A stretch of 7,809 nt of DNA, from the NCBI GenBank assembly GCA_023457175.1, contig JAEWMM010000195.1:1-7809 (forward strand), read 5' to 3'. This document shows, piece after piece, positions 6,535 to 7,809 of the stretch. This DNA comes from Bacillota bacterium (GTDB taxonomy: Bacteria; Bacillota; Clostridia; Oscillospirales; Ruminococcaceae). Under the pieces are notes generated by a model, which saw only the letters and a list, made by a program, of their open reading frames with translations, was not told the DNA's origin and ran no database searches. Position 1 is the first letter of the stretch. Each line of letters starts with the position of its first letter. Made by a program: the position numbers and the translations under genes.

Positions 6535-6836
6535 AAAATCGCATTGACGGGGAATTTGCAGGCCCCAACACAAGCTTCAGAGAGCCGCCGGTTGGTGAAA
6601 GGCGGCGCCTGTGTGTCTGCATTCTCACCCCTGAGCGGCCGACTAAGCGGAGATTCCGCAAGGAAGGACGGGTTTCCCACCCGTTATCAATGGGGCCGGA
6701 TTCGCTGCATGAGCTCGATCAAGAGCGCGGCCGATGCCGGGAAGAGCGGATGCGCAAACGCATCAACAAGGGTGGTACCGCGAAAGACTGGCTGCTTTCG
6801 TCCTTTGAAAATCAAAGGATGATTGCGGCTTTTTTG
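6535..6836 (+). promoter_or_regulatory. T-box riboswitch, leucine-specific (CTC specifier)
   Basis: A tRNA-sensing leader upstream of leuC. The T-box core AAGGGTGGTACCGCG is at 6768-6782. Stem I can be drawn: GGGG 6549-6552 pairs CCCC 6628-6631, and TGCA 6557-6560 pairs TGCA 6618-6621. Between them is the specifier loop TTCTCA, where CTC at 6624-6626 is the leucine codon followed by the conserved A. The distal arm is GCCGCC (6584-6589) with GGCGGC (6601-6606), preceded by AGAG and looping GGTTGGTG. Further hairpins lie at 6647-6659, 6668-6684 (Stem III-like), 6694-6732 and 6749-6764. Uncharged tRNA-Leu(GAG) would pair with CTC and with the TGG bulge, stabilise the antiterminator (AAGGG with CCTTT) and allow transcription into leuC. 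Confidence 0.95.
6791..6836 (+). terminator. T-box intrinsic terminator
   Basis: GCTGC (6791-6795) pairs GCGGC (6825-6829) and CGTCCTTTGA (6799-6808) pairs TCAAAGGATG (6812-6821), with an AAA loop and a small TTT/ATT internal loop, followed by TTTTTT. The TCCTT portion also pairs with AAGG of the T-box, giving the two exclusive folds. Confidence 0.92.
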
Positions 6837-7013
6837 TTTTACAAAAGCGGAGTACGCCTGACAGGGCTTTGCTTTGAGCCAAAAATCGGGCGGCATGGGC
6901 ATGGCCGACGACACCGGGCCTTCGTCCTCTGTCTTGCCGCCGTCGCCGCTTAAAAACGATCCGTAATCCCTCGCTCCCCGGTTACATTATTACGAAATTC
7001 ATATTTTAGGAGG
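6837..7013 (+). promoter_or_regulatory. Long untranslated leader between T-box terminator and leuC
   Basis: About 185 nt separate the terminator from the leuC start. It contains a possible hairpin (GGCGGC 6889-6894 with GCCGCC 6936-6941) and an unsupported 23-codon frame from ATG at 6895, without a ribosome binding site. The AGGAGG of leuC is at 7008-7013. I see no second terminator or promoter that I would defend. Confidence 0.4.
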
Positions 7014-7021
7014 AAAGACAC

Positions 7022-7809
7022 ATGGGTATGACAATGACGCAGAAAATTCTCGCCGCCCACGCGGGGCTCGATTCGGTGAAGGCCGGACAGCTGATTCGCG
7101 CCAAGCTGGATATGGTGCTTGGCAACGATATCACCACCCCGGTTGCAGTCAACGAATTTAATAAAGCGGGCTTTAATTCTGTTTTTGATGTAAACAAAAT
7201 TTCGATTGTGCTTGATCACTTTATTCCTAATAAGGACATTAAAGCGGCCGAGCAGGCCAAGACCTGCCGGAACTTTGCCCGCCAGTATGACGTTCAAAAC
7301 TTCTTTGACGTCGGAGAGATGGGTATTGAGCACGCGCTGCTGCCTGAAAAAGGGCTGATTGCCCCCGGCGAGACCTGCATCGGCGCCGACTCGCACACCT
7401 GCACCTACGGCGCGCTGGGCGCATTTTCGACCGGCGTCGGCTCCACCGATATGGCGGCGGGTATGGCGACCGGCGAGGCATGGTTTAAGGTGCCCCCGGC
7501 GTTGCGCTTTAACCTGACCGGCAAGCTTTCGGAAAACGTCAGCGGCAAGGATGTGATTCTGCACATTATCGGGAGCATCGGCGTGGATGGCGCCTTGTAT
7601 AAATCGATGGAGTTCGGCGGCGAGGGGCTTAAGAATCTGACCATCGACGACCGTCTGTGCATTGCGAACATGGCGATTGAGGCCGGCGGCAAAAATGGCA
7701 TCTTCGAGGTGGACGACGTCACGCTTGAATATGTCAGCGCCCGCGTCACCCGCCCCTTTAAAACCTATGCCCCCGACCCTGATGCGCAGTATGACGCGGT
7801 GTATGACAT
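7022..7809 (+). CDS. leuC: 3-isopropylmalate dehydratase large subunit, 3' end cut by window edge
   Basis: The first 262 residues of the large subunit of isopropylmalate isomerase, the aconitase-family enzyme that converts 2-isopropylmalate to 3-isopropylmalate in leucine synthesis. Visible family segments are [11 protein letters not shown] at the N-terminus, [35 protein letters not shown], and the active-site [18 protein letters not shown] near 121-138. These fit the shorter bacterial/archaeal LeuC type, about 420 residues long. The three Fe-S cysteines lie further downstream and are not in the window. AGGAGG is 8 nt before ATG 7022. The related homoaconitase and dimethylmalate dehydratase share these motifs, but the leucine T-box upstream favours leuC. 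leuD and leuB are expected next, which is inference. Confidence 0.95.
   Translation, partial: MGMTMTQKILAAHAGLDSVKAGQLIRAKLDMVLGNDITTPVAVNEFNKAGFNSVFDVNKISIVLDHFIPNKDIKAAEQAKTCRNFARQYDVQNFFDVGEMGIEHALLPEKGLIAPGETCIGADSHTCTYGALGAFSTGVGSTDMAAGMATGEAWFKVPPALRFNLTGKLSENVSGKDVILHIIGSIGVDGALYKSMEFGGEGLKNLTIDDRLCIANMAIEAGGKNGIFEVDDVTLEYVSARVTRPFKTYAPDPDAQYDAVYD

Noticed and set aside
6505..6822. Plus-strand frame of 105 codons before leuC
   Set aside because: It runs over the promoter -10 and nearly the whole T-box; the RNA structure explains this sequence.
6895..6966. 23-codon leader peptide upstream of leuC
   Set aside because: No ribosome binding site and no leucine run, as would be expected of an attenuator peptide; control is already provided by the T-box.

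Overview
The window looks like chromosomal DNA from a low-oxygen Firmicute of class Clostridia, perhaps the GC-richer Oscillospirales/Ruminococcaceae side. The support is a T-box leader with the canonical AGGGTGGTACCGCG core, strong AGGAGG-type ribosome binding sites, one TTG start, a sigma-54 gene, a UPF0237/UPF0210 gene pair, and small proteins carrying the sodium-pump decarboxylase motif GIIGGADGPT. The genus placement is inference. There are no transposases, phage genes, tRNA/rRNA genes or CRISPR arrays.

Layout. Positions 1-1548 (minus) hold an ACT-domain protein followed 15 nt later by a PFL-family (UPF0210/DUF711) protein that runs off the left edge. A hairpin terminator separates this pair from a LUD-domain (LutC/YkgG-like) gene at 1665-2252 (minus). 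A divergent intergenic region of about 285 bp carries promoter-like sites on both strands. A plus-strand operon follows: a PHP-domain phosphoesterase of histidinol-phosphatase type (2538-3344, TTG start), then two 50-codon genes (3359-3511 and 3557-3709). These two encode single-span membrane microproteins that resemble one sodium-binding segment of the beta subunit of Na+-translocating decarboxylases. The operon ends in a possible three-way-junction RNA and a GC-rich terminator. Convergent to it is a minus-strand operon, rpoN (sigma-54) followed by a radical SAM protein (6092 down to 3831).

The right end is a leucine biosynthesis start point: a near-consensus sigma-A promoter (6494-6522), a T-box riboswitch with a CTC (Leu) specifier and an intrinsic terminator (6535-6836), an unusually long post-terminator leader, and leuC (7022 onward, cut by the window edge). 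Uncharged tRNA-Leu is expected to switch this operon on.

The most unusual content is the tandem pair of microproteins at 3359-3709. Copy 2 keeps the GGADGPT motif intact, while copy 1 has kept the frame and the membrane span but lost the motif. They are easily missed because they are so short. The leu T-box is textbook in mechanism but its structure can be read in detail here. The remaining genes are ordinary housekeeping or conserved genes of uncertain function.
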